Positions 1 to 8,423 of a stretch of DNA of 64,000 bases are shown here, in pieces. Position numbers and translations under genes: made by a program. Position 1 is the stretch's first letter; the number at the start of each line of letters is the position of its first letter. The notes beneath the pieces are model-generated. The model saw nothing but the letters and a program-made list of their open reading frames with translations, did not search any database and was not told the origin of the DNA. Source of the DNA: Bacteroidota bacterium (GTDB lineage Bacteria > Bacteroidota > Bacteroidia > Bacteroidales > UBA12077); the NCBI GenBank assembly GCA_020444275.1, contig JAHLLG010000002.1:124001-188000 (forward strand), written 5' to 3'.

Positions 1-2280
1 CACAAAATTATGTAACCAGTTCTTCATAAAATACCATGCAACAGGCCAGGCAATAATATTTGAAATTAACACCAGCTTTAAAAATTCTTTATTCACTAAC
101 TGAATAATACTCGAAACCGAAGCTCCCATTACTTTGCGAATTCCAATCTCCTTGGTCTTCTGTTCTGCAGTAAATGAAGCTAATCCGAAAATTCCTAAAC
201 AGGCTATAGAAATAGCTAATATTGAAAAGACAATAAATAAAACAAAGAATCTTTTTTCATTACGATAGAGACTATCCAGGCTTTCTTCATAAAAAACCGG
301 ATTGAAATGACGGTCGGAGTTCATTTTGTTCCAGGTATCTTCAATATAACGTAAAGTTTCTTTCTGGTTATTTTTACCAATTTTAACCGAAACCCAATAT
401 CTCCAGTAGTTATCAATAAAATAAACAACAGGAACAATTTTATTATGTACCGATTCGAAATGAAAATCTTTCGCAACTCCCACAATTTGACCTTTCCTTG
501 GAATCCAATTGTCTGTTTCAGGATTAATCGTTTTCGTTTCAAACGTTTTACCAACAGCATTTTCCCACCCAAATTCTTTCATTGCTGCCTCGTTAATAAT
601 GAATGTTGAGGTTTCATCTTCGCTCATATCTTTCGAAAAACTTCTTCCTTCTACTATTTTATTTCCAAGGGTTTTAAAAAAGTCGTAATCAACCGTAACA
701 ATTTTTATCGATTTATTCTCACTATCCACGTTTTCAGCTTTATACGATAAATTACTTGTTAATTTATTGGTAGGTCTTTTGTTTGAGGCTGTTACCGAAA
801 CGATATTGGGGTTTTGTAATAACTCTTGTTTAAAGGTTTTATATTTTTCATTGCTTGGGCTCCTAAATATTACAATATTTGAAGGATTTATTCCCAGAGG
901 TTTATTTTGCATGTAATGCCACTGAAGAAATACAACTAAGGTTGAAATGATTAATGTTATGGAAATAGCAAACTGAAATACAACTAAAACTTTTCGCATT
1001 AAAGAGTTTGAGCTGGAAAATTTCTTTCTTTCTTTAAGTACTTTTAATGGTTTAAAGGAGCTTAAATAGAAAGCGGGATAGCTTCCGGAAAGAATTCCAA
1101 TAAGCAATGCAACTACAACTGTTAATAGAATAATCCAAGGATTATTTACCCACTCTATATTAATTTCTTTGCCTGCCAGTTGATTAAAAGTAGGTAGAAG
1201 TAAATCTGAAAGAGCGATGGATATCCATATGGCAATAAATGAAATCAGAACAGCTTCGCCTGTAAATTGAAATATTAAATGCTGTCTTTTAGCTCCTAAT
1301 ATTTTACGTATACCAACTTCCATTGACCTTTTGGAAGATCTGGCCGTTGCAAGGTTCATATAATTGATAGTAGCAATTACAAGAATAAATGTGGCAATAA
1401 TCGAGAAGATAATAACATTTCTCATGCTTCCGTTGGGTTCAAATTCATAACGAGTATTCGACTGAAGATGAATATCATATAAAGGCTGAAAAAGTAAATC
1501 TCCATTTTGAACTCTCGGGCTTTCTTCTCCAAACACATGCACAAAATAGTCTTTCGATGCTTGTTGTATTGATTCAATAGAAACATTTGCAGGTAATAAT
1601 ATATAAGAGTATTGCGATGTTTCACCCCAGTTTTCAAGAACCATTTCGTTGTACATATATTTTCCGGTTTCCATTGAGGCCATAATATTCAAATGAAAAT
1701 GTGCATTTTTAGGCATGTCTTTTATAACTCCTGTAATGCGAATTTGAACGCGTCCGGTTTCACTGAAAACTTCAAGTTCTTTATCAATTGGATTTGAATC
1801 GCCAAAGTATTTTTTTGCTGTCGATTGCGTTATTACAGCTGTAAAAGGTTCTTTTAAAGCTGTTTCCTGATCTCCCATTAACCAATCATACGTAAAAACA
1901 TTAAAAAAATCGTTATCAACCAAAGATATACCGTCTTCGTAAAATTTGTTTTCTCCATATTGTAAGTAAAAAGCACTCGATCGGCTAATTCGTACAAACG
2001 ATTCTATCTGGGTAAAATAGTTTTCAAATGCCTCTTTAAACCTATACTCTGTAACAGGAAAATCAACAACATCTCCCGATGGCATTTTATAACTATAACC
2101 AACACGGTAAATACGATCTCCTTTTTCGTGGAACTTATCGTAACTCAATTCATCAATTACATAAAAAGTAATTAACAGACATGCAGTTAGTCCTATGGTT
2201 AATCCTAATAGATTGATTGCAAAGTATCCTTTTTGTCTTATCAGGTTTCGTACAGCTACAATTAAATAGTTCTTGATCAT
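1..2280 (-). CDS. FtsX/MacB-type ABC transporter permease (3' end cut by window edge)
   Basis: Seen: an open frame from ATG at 2280 runs without a stop to base 1 (760 codons), so the C-terminus lies outside the window. The protein begins with a hydrophobic anchor (about residues 20-42), then a large extracytoplasmic domain, a cluster of membrane segments near 290-420, a second extracytoplasmic domain and a final membrane cluster ending at the edge. The repeated phrase GIRK(I/V)(L/M)GA occurs after each domain, as in the duplicated FtsX/MacB_PCD permeases of about 790-800 residues common in Bacteroidota. The partner ATPase is not in the window. Inference: an efflux or lipoprotein-handling permease controlled by the divergent NtrC/kinase pair through the sigma-54-like promoter at 2331-2346. 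Confidence 0.9.
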   Translation of the reverse strand, partial: MIKNYLIVAVRNLIRQKGYFAINLLGLTIGLTACLLITFYVIDELSYDKFHEKGDRIYRVGYSYKMPSGDVVDFPVTEYRFKEAFENYFTQIESFVRISRSSAFYLQYGENKFYEDGISLVDNDFFNVFTYDWLMGDQETALKEPFTAVITQSTAKKYFGDSNPIDKELEVFSETGRVQIRITGVIKDMPKNAHFHLNIMASMETGKYMYNEMVLENWGETSQYSYILLPANVSIESIQQASKDYFVHVFGEESPRVQNGDLLFQPLYDIHLQSNTRYEFEPNGSMRNVIIFSIIATFILVIATINYMNLATARSSKRSMEVGIRKILGAKRQHLIFQFTGEAVLISFIAIWISIALSDLLLPTFNQLAGKEINIEWVNNPWIILLTVVVALLIGILSGSYPAFYLSSFKPLKVLKERKKFSSSNSLMRKVLVVFQFAISITLIISTLVVFLQWHYMQNKPLGINPSNIVIFRSPSNEKYKTFKQELLQNPNIVSVTASNKRPTNKLTSNLSYKAENVDSENKSIKIVTVDYDFFKTLGNKIVEGRSFSKDMSEDETSTFIINEAAMKEFGWENAVGKTFETKTINPETDNWIPRKGQIVGVAKDFHFESVHNKIVPVVYFIDNYWRYWVSVKIGKNNQKETLRYIEDTWNKMNSDRHFNPVFYEESLDSLYRNEKRFFVLFIVFSILAISIACLGIFGLASFTAEQKTKEIGIRKVMGASVSSIIQLVNKEFLKLVLISNIIAWPVAWYFMKNWLHNFV

Positions 2281-2330
2281 GATATGTTAAATTTAATATT
2301 TATTATTCAAAATTTATCTGTTTGATGAAG

Positions 2331-2346
2331 GTCAATGGTTGTGCCA
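2331..2346 (-). promoter_or_regulatory. Sigma-54 (RpoN) type promoter for the ABC permease
   Basis: On the minus strand the bases read TGGCAC-N5-TTGA, matching the sigma-54 consensus TGGCAC-N5-TTGC except for the last base. The -24 and -12 elements have the correct spacing, and transcription would start near 2320, about 40 bases before the permease ATG. The NtrC-family activator encoded next door is the obvious partner. The mismatch at the -12 C is the main weakness. Confidence 0.65.
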
Positions 2347-2402
2347 TAGTTGTAAAGTTCAGATATTGAGTATTTAAAAGAAATATATAATCTTGTTGAT
2401 GA

Positions 2403-2437
2403 GTAAATTTTACAATGTTATGTGTAAATTTTACACA
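2403..2437. promoter_or_regulatory. Two phased palindromes, likely binding sites of the NtrC-type activator
   Basis: The core GTAAATTTTAC occurs at 2403-2413 and again at 2424-2434. The second copy sits in a longer palindrome, TGTGTAAA-T-TTTACACA (2421-2437). Centre-to-centre distance is 21 bp, two helical turns, so two dimers would lie on the same DNA face. They are about 75-105 bp upstream of the sigma-54-like promoter at 2331-2346, the usual range for enhancer sites, and 35-69 bp before the activator gene itself, which also suggests autoregulation. Confidence 0.65.
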
Positions 2438-2471
2438 TTTATTTGTAGCTTTGATAAAATCTTAAATAAAT

Positions 2472-3842
2472 ATGCAAAAAACAGGTAAGTTATTAGTTGT
2501 TGATGATAATGAGGAGATCTTAATCGCAGTTGAGATGCTCCTAAATCCATACTTTCAGAAAATTGTTACCTCTAAAAACCCGAATACACTTCCTTCGATG
2601 CTTTCTAAGGAGCTTTATGATGTAATTATACTGGATATGAATTTTAAGGCTGGAATAAATACAGGTAACGAAGGAATATATTGGTTAAATCAGATTTTAC
2701 AAGTTGATCCGGAAGCAGTAGTTGTTTTTATTACTGCTTATGGTGATATGGAACTTGCCGTTAAAGCTATTCGTGAGGGAGCAACCGATTTTATTCCAAA
2801 ACCCTGGGACGATGAGAAATTTATTACAACCATTCAAAATGCATATCAATTAAGAAAATCAAAAAAGGAAATCACCACATTAAGAGATAAGCAAAAGCAT
2901 TTATTAGGTGATATTTTTAAACAGTTTCCAGAGATCATTGGCCAGTCAAAGCCGATGGAAGAAGTGTTTAGTACTATTACAAAGGTAGCCAAAACAGATG
3001 CTAATGTATTAATTACCGGAGAAAATGGCACGGGAAAAGAGCTTATTGCTCGCGAAGTACATAAAAAATCAAATCGGGCAGATGAAGTCTTTGTTACCGT
3101 TGATATCTCTGCCTTGCCCGATTCTCTATTTGAAAGTGAATTGTTTGGATTTGTTAAAGGTGCTTTTACCGATGCAAAAACAGATAAACCAGGTCGGTTT
3201 GAAATTGCAGAAGGTGGCACGCTGTTTTTAGACGAGATTGGGAATCTTTCGCTAACAGCACAATCAAAACTGTTAACTGTATTGCAGAACAGGGAGATAA
3301 ACCGTTTGGGAGCAACCTATAAAATTCCCATTGATGTGAGATTGGTTTGTGCTACAAATAAAAATTTAACTGAGATGGTAACTAAAGGTGAATTTCGAGA
3401 AGATTTACTATACCGGATAAACACTATTCAAATTGAGTTACCTCCACTACGGGATCGAAAAGAGGATATTCCTTTGCTTATTGATTTTTTTAAAAGGAAA
3501 TACGAAACCAAATACGATAAGGCAAATTTCAAAATTCAGGATTCAGCATTAAAAAAGCTTCATGAATATCATTGGCCCGGAAATATCAGAGAATTACAAC
3601 ATGCTGTAGAAAAAGCTGTCATATTAAGTGATGATGATTATTTATCAGTCAGCAATTTCGGATTTGAAAAGAGGAAAGATCACCTTCTGTCGGCAGAATC
3701 GCTGGATTTAAATGAAAATGAGAAAATATTAATTCAAAAGGCCATTGATAAACATAAGGGGAATTATTCTCTGGCAGCACAGGAATTAGGGGTGTCCCGG
3801 AAAACATTGTACAATAAAATCAAGAAGTATGAAATCGGATAA
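2472..3842 (+). CDS. NtrC-family sigma-54-dependent response regulator
   Basis: 456 residues in the classic order: receiver domain 1-125 (acidic pair D11/D12, phospho-acceptor D55, conserved K110), sigma-54 AAA+ domain about 152-385 (Walker A GENGTGKE at 183-190, Walker B GTLFLDE at 250-256) and a C-terminal Fis-type helix-turn-helix (about 425-456). The sigma-54 contact loop reads GAFTDA at 230-235 rather than GAFTGA, a conservative variant. The histidine kinase gene overlaps its end by 14 bases, so the two are one operon. It probably activates the divergent ABC permease and perhaps itself through the phased palindromes at 2403-2437. Confidence 0.93.
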   Translation: MQKTGKLLVVDDNEEILIAVEMLLNPYFQKIVTSKNPNTLPSMLSKELYDVIILDMNFKAGINTGNEGIYWLNQILQVDPEAVVVFITAYGDMELAVKAIREGATDFIPKPWDDEKFITTIQNAYQLRKSKKEITTLRDKQKHLLGDIFKQFPEIIGQSKPMEEVFSTITKVAKTDANVLITGENGTGKELIAREVHKKSNRADEVFVTVDISALPDSLFESELFGFVKGAFTDAKTDKPGRFEIAEGGTLFLDEIGNLSLTAQSKLLTVLQNREINRLGATYKIPIDVRLVCATNKNLTEMVTKGEFREDLLYRINTIQIELPPLRDRKEDIPLLIDFFKRKYETKYDKANFKIQDSALKKLHEYHWPGNIRELQHAVEKAVILSDDDYLSVSNFGFEKRKDHLLSAESLDLNENEKILIQKAIDKHKGNYSLAAQELGVSRKTLYNKIKKYEIG

Positions 3843-5142
3843 GTTTAGCCTAAAATTATTTATATACTTGGTTGTTTTATCGGCATCGGGTTTCGCGTTT
3901 TTTTGGTCGTTTAGCTCAAGTCAGCTAATTATTACAAGATTGGTTTTTGCACTTACTTTTATTTTGTTTTTTATATTTATGCTTCGTTATATTAACAGAA
4001 CCAACCGCGATTTAGTGCAGTTTTTAGAATCCATCCAATATCTCGATAATGTTTCATCAGGTGGTACTTCGTCCGATTTGTCCTTTGAGCAGTTGCATAG
4101 CACGTATCATAAAATTACCGATCAGCTTAAAAAGGCCTGGATAGAGAAAGAACAGGAACATCAATATTTTCAGTATACTCTGGAAAATATAGCTGTAGGA
4201 GTTTTAAGTTTTAAAGAAAACGGGAAAATCGAATTATTTAATAAAACAGCTAAAGATCTGCTTGGAGTAGATAAACTGGAAAATATAAGAGATCTGGATA
4301 CTATTGGCGACAAATTAATCAGTCTTAAACCCAATGAAAGTAAATTGATAAAACAAGATACTTCCATTGATCAGTTAACTATTCTGGCTAAAGCTTCTAA
4401 TTTAAAAATAGGTATAGAAAAACTCAAGTTAGTAACACTACAAGATATAAAAACCCAGCTTGAACAAAGCGAGTTGGAGGCATGGCAAAAACTTATTAAG
4501 GTGTTAACACATGAAATGATGAACTCTGTAACTCCAATAAAATCATTAACATATAGCATGCAAAAAATGCTTAACGCAGATGATGAGCAGGAGATAAAAA
4601 ATGAAAATCTGGAAAAAGGATTACAAGCAATTGAAAAGAGGAGCAAAGGATTACTCGATTTTGTAGAATCGTACAAAAATTTAACACAGATACAAAAGCC
4701 AAGTTACCAAAGAGTTCTAGTTCGAAAACTGGTAGATCATATTCATCAACTGTTTAAAGAAGAGTTTGAAAACCAAAATATTCAGTTTAAAAGCAAAATA
4801 TCAGATGACTTATCTGTTATTGCTGATGAAAAACTCATCTCACAAGTTATCATTAATTTAATTCAGAATTCCATGAAAGCTTTTGTTAACCAGTCTGATA
4901 AAATAATTGAAATTAAAGCTGTTTATCCGACTAATAAAAAGCTAATTATTTCTATACGAGATAATGGCGATGGAATTGACCCCGAAATTATGGATAAAAT
5001 ATTTGTACCGTTCTTTTCGACACGAGAGCAAGGATCTGGAATTGGTTTATCGTTTGCACGACAAGTAATGGTTTTGCACAATGGAAGAATTGATGTAAAA
5101 TCTATAAAAGGAGAGGGCACGGAGTTTGCACTTACCTTTTAA
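3829..5142 (+). CDS. Sensor histidine kinase, partner of the NtrC-type regulator
   Basis: 437 residues. Two membrane segments (about 8-28 and 33-53) with almost no loop between them, so there is no periplasmic sensing domain; then a PAS-like region (about 112-200), a dimerisation/phospho-acceptor helix with H228 in THEMMNS, and an ATPase domain with N-box (NLIQNS), G1 (DNGDGI) and G2 (GSGIGL) motifs. This is the NtrB-like/HisKA layout usually paired with sigma-54 regulators in Bacteroidota. The short hairpin-like membrane anchor suggests it senses a membrane or cytoplasmic cue rather than a soluble external ligand (inference). Confidence 0.92.
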   Translation: MKSDKFSLKLFIYLVVLSASGFAFFWSFSSSQLIITRLVFALTFILFFIFMLRYINRTNRDLVQFLESIQYLDNVSSGGTSSDLSFEQLHSTYHKITDQLKKAWIEKEQEHQYFQYTLENIAVGVLSFKENGKIELFNKTAKDLLGVDKLENIRDLDTIGDKLISLKPNESKLIKQDTSIDQLTILAKASNLKIGIEKLKLVTLQDIKTQLEQSELEAWQKLIKVLTHEMMNSVTPIKSLTYSMQKMLNADDEQEIKNENLEKGLQAIEKRSKGLLDFVESYKNLTQIQKPSYQRVLVRKLVDHIHQLFKEEFENQNIQFKSKISDDLSVIADEKLISQVIINLIQNSMKAFVNQSDKIIEIKAVYPTNKKLIISIRDNGDGIDPEIMDKIFVPFFSTREQGSGIGLSFARQVMVLHNGRIDVKSIKGEGTEFALTF

Positions 5143-5182
5143 AAATAAATAGTAATTTAGTTAAAATGTAGTACATATAATA

Positions 5183-5212
5183 TTGTTAAATACAATGCAA
5201 TAACTATATTTG
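5183..5212 (+). promoter_or_regulatory. Bacteroidota housekeeping promoter for a short RNA
   Basis: TTG at 5183-5185, a 19-base spacer, and TATATTTG at 5205-5212 fit the -33/-7 pattern TTTG-N19-TAnnTTTG of Bacteroidota primary sigma factor promoters. No coding sequence follows on this strand; the next element is the terminator at 5296-5325. The HU gene promoter at 49526-49556 has the same spacing and the same -7 octamer. Confidence 0.6.
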
Positions 5213-5216
5213 CATC

Positions 5217-5325
5217 CCCAAAAGATATTTAATTTAAAAGAGTCGCCACGCAGGGTACGTCTAGTACGTGGATGAAAGTTCCACCGGCTTCTAAGGCCCG
5301 GGAAAGTCCCGGGCTTCTATTTTAT
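5217..5325 (+). ncRNA. Candidate small structured RNA (about 108 nt), unknown family
   Basis: A short stretch lies between a good promoter (5183-5212) and a strong terminator (5296-5325) with no plausible reading frame. It is visibly richer in G+C than the flanking intergenic DNA. A stem CCAC/GTGG continues, after a five-base bulge, into GTAC/GTAC around positions 5246-5274, and a short TGGA/TTCCA pairing follows it. It does not contain the signal-recognition-particle, 6S or tmRNA signatures I would expect. It could also be an independently transcribed tail of the kinase operon. Confidence 0.5.
5296..5325 (+). terminator. Intrinsic terminator of the small RNA
   Basis: Stem GCCCGGGA / TCCCGGGC around a three-base loop (5296-5314), followed by a T-rich tract to 5329. 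The T tract lies only on the + strand side. The last codon of the minus-strand gene (stop at 5317-5319) sits within this tract, so the hairpin also lies just past that gene's end. Confidence 0.8.
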
Positions 5326-6426
5326 TTTTCCTGATAAATGATCAATCAGTTCATCATGAACAGAAATATATTCTTTCATAAGATTGGCTGTTAAACAAGA
5401 GTGTACCGGGACAATTGCAACTAAATCGCCAATCATTATTTTATCTAATATTTCTTCTGAAACCTTTAAGGTGCCATGTTCTTGAGAAAGTTTTACAAGA
5501 TAATTAGGTTCTTCTATATCTTGCCAACCTTTTTTATCCAACTGAATGAGCTTACCGTAAACTTTTTGGTCATTAATTGTGATAAAATCCTTTGAAAAGT
5601 GTACTGCTCCGCCATGAATAATTATTTCTTTTCGCTGCGGATGCTTAGCTACCACAGGACAAGCCATAACTGCCGCTACCTGGTCAAATGTGCAAGAGCC
5701 AATATGCAACTGCATTAAATCATAAAAAACGAAATTGCCGGGTCTTATCTCATCAATTCCGGGGAAATCATTGGCAATACTGTTCGATGGTGTATCGCCA
5801 ATACTAATGATTAAATCTGGATATTTTTCGATATACTGATTTCGCAGTAATGCTAATTTGTGCATGGAATCCTTGTGAATATCAAGAACTTCATTTGCAT
5901 TTTTTGCCTGGTAGGTATGGCCTGCATGAGTTAGGAAACCTTTAAATTTTAATTTATCCGATTGATCGGCATGGTTTAAGATATTATCTATTGTACGAAA
6001 AATATCAAAGGTAATTCCTGTTCTGCCATATCCGGTGTCAATCTTGATAAAAAATCCAACTTCGAACAGGAGTTTCTTATTAAGATAATCGACAGCTTCG
6101 GTATTTTCTATAGTTATATTTAACTGAACTTCTTCGGCTAATTCGTTTAATAAATCTATTTCACGAATATTAGCAGGAAAAGCAATGGTGATATCTTTCC
6201 AGTCGTCGTTGGCGAAATAAGAAGCCATCTGAACTGATGAAACAGTTATTTTATTTACACCCATTTTCTTAAACCAATGGCCAATAGTTCTTGATTGATG
6301 TGTTTTAAAGTGTGGTCTGAAAATTACATGCTGTTTTTTCGCCTTTTCTGTCATTAGACGAATATTATTTACGCATTTTTTTTTATCAACCAACAGTGTG
6401 GGAGAGGTTATTTGGTTTAGATTCAT
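5317..6426 (-). CDS. PLP-dependent D-serine dehydratase/D-threonine aldolase-like enzyme
   Basis: 369 residues of the alanine-racemase-fold III family that includes eukaryotic-type D-serine dehydratase (DSD1) and low-specificity D-threonine aldolase. Seen: the PLP lysine in FRPHFKTH (K41), a TIR-type barrel, HGGAVHFSKD, and the C-terminal PVHSCLTANLM, which matches the His-x-Cys metal site of this family. Expected activity is removal or cleavage of D-hydroxy amino acids; the exact substrate cannot be read from sequence. It stands alone on the minus strand, 29 bases downstream of an FMN reductase gene that may share its transcript. Confidence 0.85.
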   Translation of the reverse strand: MNLNQITSPTLLVDKKKCVNNIRLMTEKAKKQHVIFRPHFKTHQSRTIGHWFKKMGVNKITVSSVQMASYFANDDWKDITIAFPANIREIDLLNELAEEVQLNITIENTEAVDYLNKKLLFEVGFFIKIDTGYGRTGITFDIFRTIDNILNHADQSDKLKFKGFLTHAGHTYQAKNANEVLDIHKDSMHKLALLRNQYIEKYPDLIISIGDTPSNSIANDFPGIDEIRPGNFVFYDLMQLHIGSCTFDQVAAVMACPVVAKHPQRKEIIIHGGAVHFSKDFITINDQKVYGKLIQLDKKGWQDIEEPNYLVKLSQEHGTLKVSEEILDKIMIGDLVAIVPVHSCLTANLMKEYISVHDELIDHLSGKIK

Positions 6427-6455
6427 CTTTTCTTAATTTTTTTCAAAGATAAGAA

Positions 6456-7034
6456 TTAATAAGGAATACCTTTATTTCTTGCTTCTTTTAAAGCCCGAAT
6501 ATACCACATAAATTCATCAAGAAATCGTTTGGATCTCTCCTCATAAAACGAGTTGGTTGTATTTCCGGCATCATCAAAAGAATTTTGAACCTGGGCAATT
6601 GGAAACATTGATGATATACTTGGTGTACCAAGTTCAGCAAGTATTGCTCGCAAGTGAACAGCAGCACGAACACCACCATAATTACCAGCTGAATAGGAAA
6701 CAATTGCGCTTGGTTTAAAAAAATATTCTCTTTGAAAATGATCAAGTAAATTCTTAAGTGCAGGAGGTATACTATGATTATACTCACCACTAATCAGCAA
6801 GAAACCATCCGATTGTTCCAGAACTTTTGAAATGGCTTCCATCTGGTCTGGTGCTTCACCTGGTTCATACTCCTTATGCATCTTATCTAATAATGGTAAA
6901 TTTGATTTTAACGGGTCAATTAGCGTATAGTCAACATCTAAATCTTTCAGTTTTTTTTGAAAAAATAGTGCTGCTTTAATTCCCTGTCTTTCAGTGCGTA
7001 CAGAGCCGTATATAATGCTTACATGTAATTTCAT
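6456..7034 (-). CDS. NADPH-dependent FMN reductase-like flavodoxin-fold protein
   Basis: 192 residues. N-terminal beta strand followed by GSVRTERQG (phosphate-binding loop for FMN), then SGEYNHSIPPALKNLLD, the typical second FMN-contact segment of the NADPH-dependent FMN reductase (PF03358) family, with a YSAGNYGG loop near residue 115. Likely a soluble flavin or quinone reductase. The start at 7034 is favoured because the first strand (LHVSIIYGS) begins immediately after it. The gene for a PLP enzyme follows after 29 bases. Confidence 0.87.
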   Translation of the reverse strand: MKLHVSIIYGSVRTERQGIKAALFFQKKLKDLDVDYTLIDPLKSNLPLLDKMHKEYEPGEAPDQMEAISKVLEQSDGFLLISGEYNHSIPPALKNLLDHFQREYFFKPSAIVSYSAGNYGGVRAAVHLRAILAELGTPSISSMFPIAQVQNSFDDAGNTTNSFYEERSKRFLDEFMWYIRALKEARNKGIPY

Positions 7035-7357
7035 ACTAAATAAGTTTGTTTATAAAATGAACATTTAAAAACATGTATTGTTTAAATACTTCGGATAGAG
7101 GATAGTCATTAAGATATATGCTCACTATTATCAAAATCTCTTTTGCTAAAAAAAATAGTACAACAGCAAGATAAAGTTTTAGGTGTTTGTTAGGGTAATT
7201 ATGATATTTAAAAATTGCTGTTGTAGTTGAGCATCTCTCGGTCTGACGAAATAAGTTGACAAAGGTTGATGATTGATTAATTTATTTTGAGGTTATTGTA
7301 AGATGGAAAGATTGAGAGATGTTTTAGCTCACAAGGGTACTGCCCTTGTGAGTTTTT
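7035..7357 (+). ncRNA. Candidate structured RNA in a 321-base gap, ending in a perfect terminator
   Basis: No gene fits here, but the + strand ends in a strong terminator (7328-7357) that serves no visible gene. Upstream of it lie an 11-bp perfect inverted repeat (7159-7169 with 7215-7225) and an 8-bp long-range pairing (7232-7239 with 7314-7321) that would enclose the region just before the terminator. A possible -7 element TAAGTTTG is at 7041-7048 without a clear -33 box, so the 5' end is uncertain. It might instead be regulatory DNA or a 3' antisense element of the convergent CNNM gene. Confidence 0.4.
7328..7357 (+). terminator. Intrinsic terminator with 10-bp perfect stem
   Basis: CTCACAAGGG / CCCTTGTGAG (7328-7337 with 7343-7352) and a run of five T followed by ATTT. 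The T run is only on the + strand side, so it terminates rightward transcripts; the hairpin also lies directly behind the stop codon of the leftward CNNM gene. Confidence 0.8.
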
Positions 7358-8399
7358 ATTTAATATCTAATCGTCGCGCTTTTCTTTCCCACACTTTTTT
7401 TGCTAGTACCTGCATATCTTCAACGCTATCGAATTCATCCATAATTTCTGCTCCAAGCAAGGTTTCAATAATGTCTTCCATGGTAACAATGCCAACCATT
7501 TCGCCATATTCGCCAACCACCATTGCAATGTGCTCTTTTTCTTCAATTAATTTATAGAATAGCTTGATAATAGGCATTTGTTCGTTTACAACTTTTATTT
7601 CCCTTCGTAAACTTTCCAGTTTTTTGTCATGCTTATTATCAATCATGTATTGTAATATGTCATCTTTGAGCACATAACCTGTAATATCTTCAATATCGTT
7701 ATTAAAAATAGGAATTCGGGAAAAACGGATTTTATCTTCTCGCTTAATAAAATCTTTAATTGTTGTTCTTTGTTCTGCAGCAAACACAACCGTTCGGGGG
7801 GTCAATATTGATTTTACTTCTATTTTATTAAATACCATCAGATTGAGTAATATCTTGGACTCTTCTTTTCTAAAAATGCCTTCTTTAACTCCAATCTCGG
7901 CCATGGCATGAAACTCTGAACGGCTTAAAACACTTGACTCTTTATTTTTACTTAATATCTTGGTAATTATTTTACTTAACCATATTATCGGGTATAAAGG
8001 TGAGTAGATCATTATGGTTAACATTGAAGCTGCAAAGGGTGCTAATTGTTTCCAGTAGTTTGCTCCAAGAGTTTTCGGAATTATTTCGGAAAAGAACAGA
8101 ATAATCAGTGTAAGTATTGCTGATGCAATGCTTACGAATTCGTTTCCCCAGATAATCTGTACCTGTCCGCCTACGCCGGCAGCACCAATAGTATGTGCAA
8201 ACGTATTTAGTGTTAATATAGCAGCTAAAGGTAAATCAATATGGTCTTTGTATTTTTGTAGTCTTAATGCATATTTTTTATTCTCACGAACTTTTGATGC
8301 TACAAATGTTGGTGTAATACTTAATAAAACTGCCTCTAAAACTGAACATAAGAACGAAAAGAACAATGCTACTACAAGATATGTAATTAATAATCCCAT
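7356..8399 (-). CDS. CNNM/DUF21 membrane protein with CBS pair
   Basis: 347 residues. The N-terminal half (about 1-145) is hydrophobic and matches the DUF21/CNNM transmembrane domain; two CBS motifs follow (about 195-315), including the phrase VGEYGEMVGIVTMEDIIE typical of the second CBS. The C-terminal CorC/HlyC domain of longer relatives is absent. Members are linked to Mg2+/Co2+ export. It sits 24 bases downstream of nadD in the same direction and probably belongs to the yicC-gmk-nadD transcript. Confidence 0.88.
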   Translation of the reverse strand: MGLLITYLVVALFFSFLCSVLEAVLLSITPTFVASKVRENKKYALRLQKYKDHIDLPLAAILTLNTFAHTIGAAGVGGQVQIIWGNEFVSIASAILTLIILFFSEIIPKTLGANYWKQLAPFAASMLTIMIYSPLYPIIWLSKIITKILSKNKESSVLSRSEFHAMAEIGVKEGIFRKEESKILLNLMVFNKIEVKSILTPRTVVFAAEQRTTIKDFIKREDKIRFSRIPIFNNDIEDITGYVLKDDILQYMIDNKHDKKLESLRREIKVVNEQMPIIKLFYKLIEEKEHIAMVVGEYGEMVGIVTMEDIIETLLGAEIMDEFDSVEDMQVLAKKVWERKARRLDIK

Positions 8400-8423
8400 T
8401 ACTTCTAATTATAATTTATCAAT

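Noticed and set aside
5260-5342. Twenty-codon frame starting ATGAAAGTT in the small RNA
   Set aside because: It crosses the terminator stem and has no ribosome-binding site.
7303-7557. 84-residue open frame on the + strand across the terminator at 7328-7357
   Set aside because: It reads through the terminator hairpin and then antisense to the CNNM gene; the Ser/Thr/Ile-rich peptide is typical of antisense translation.
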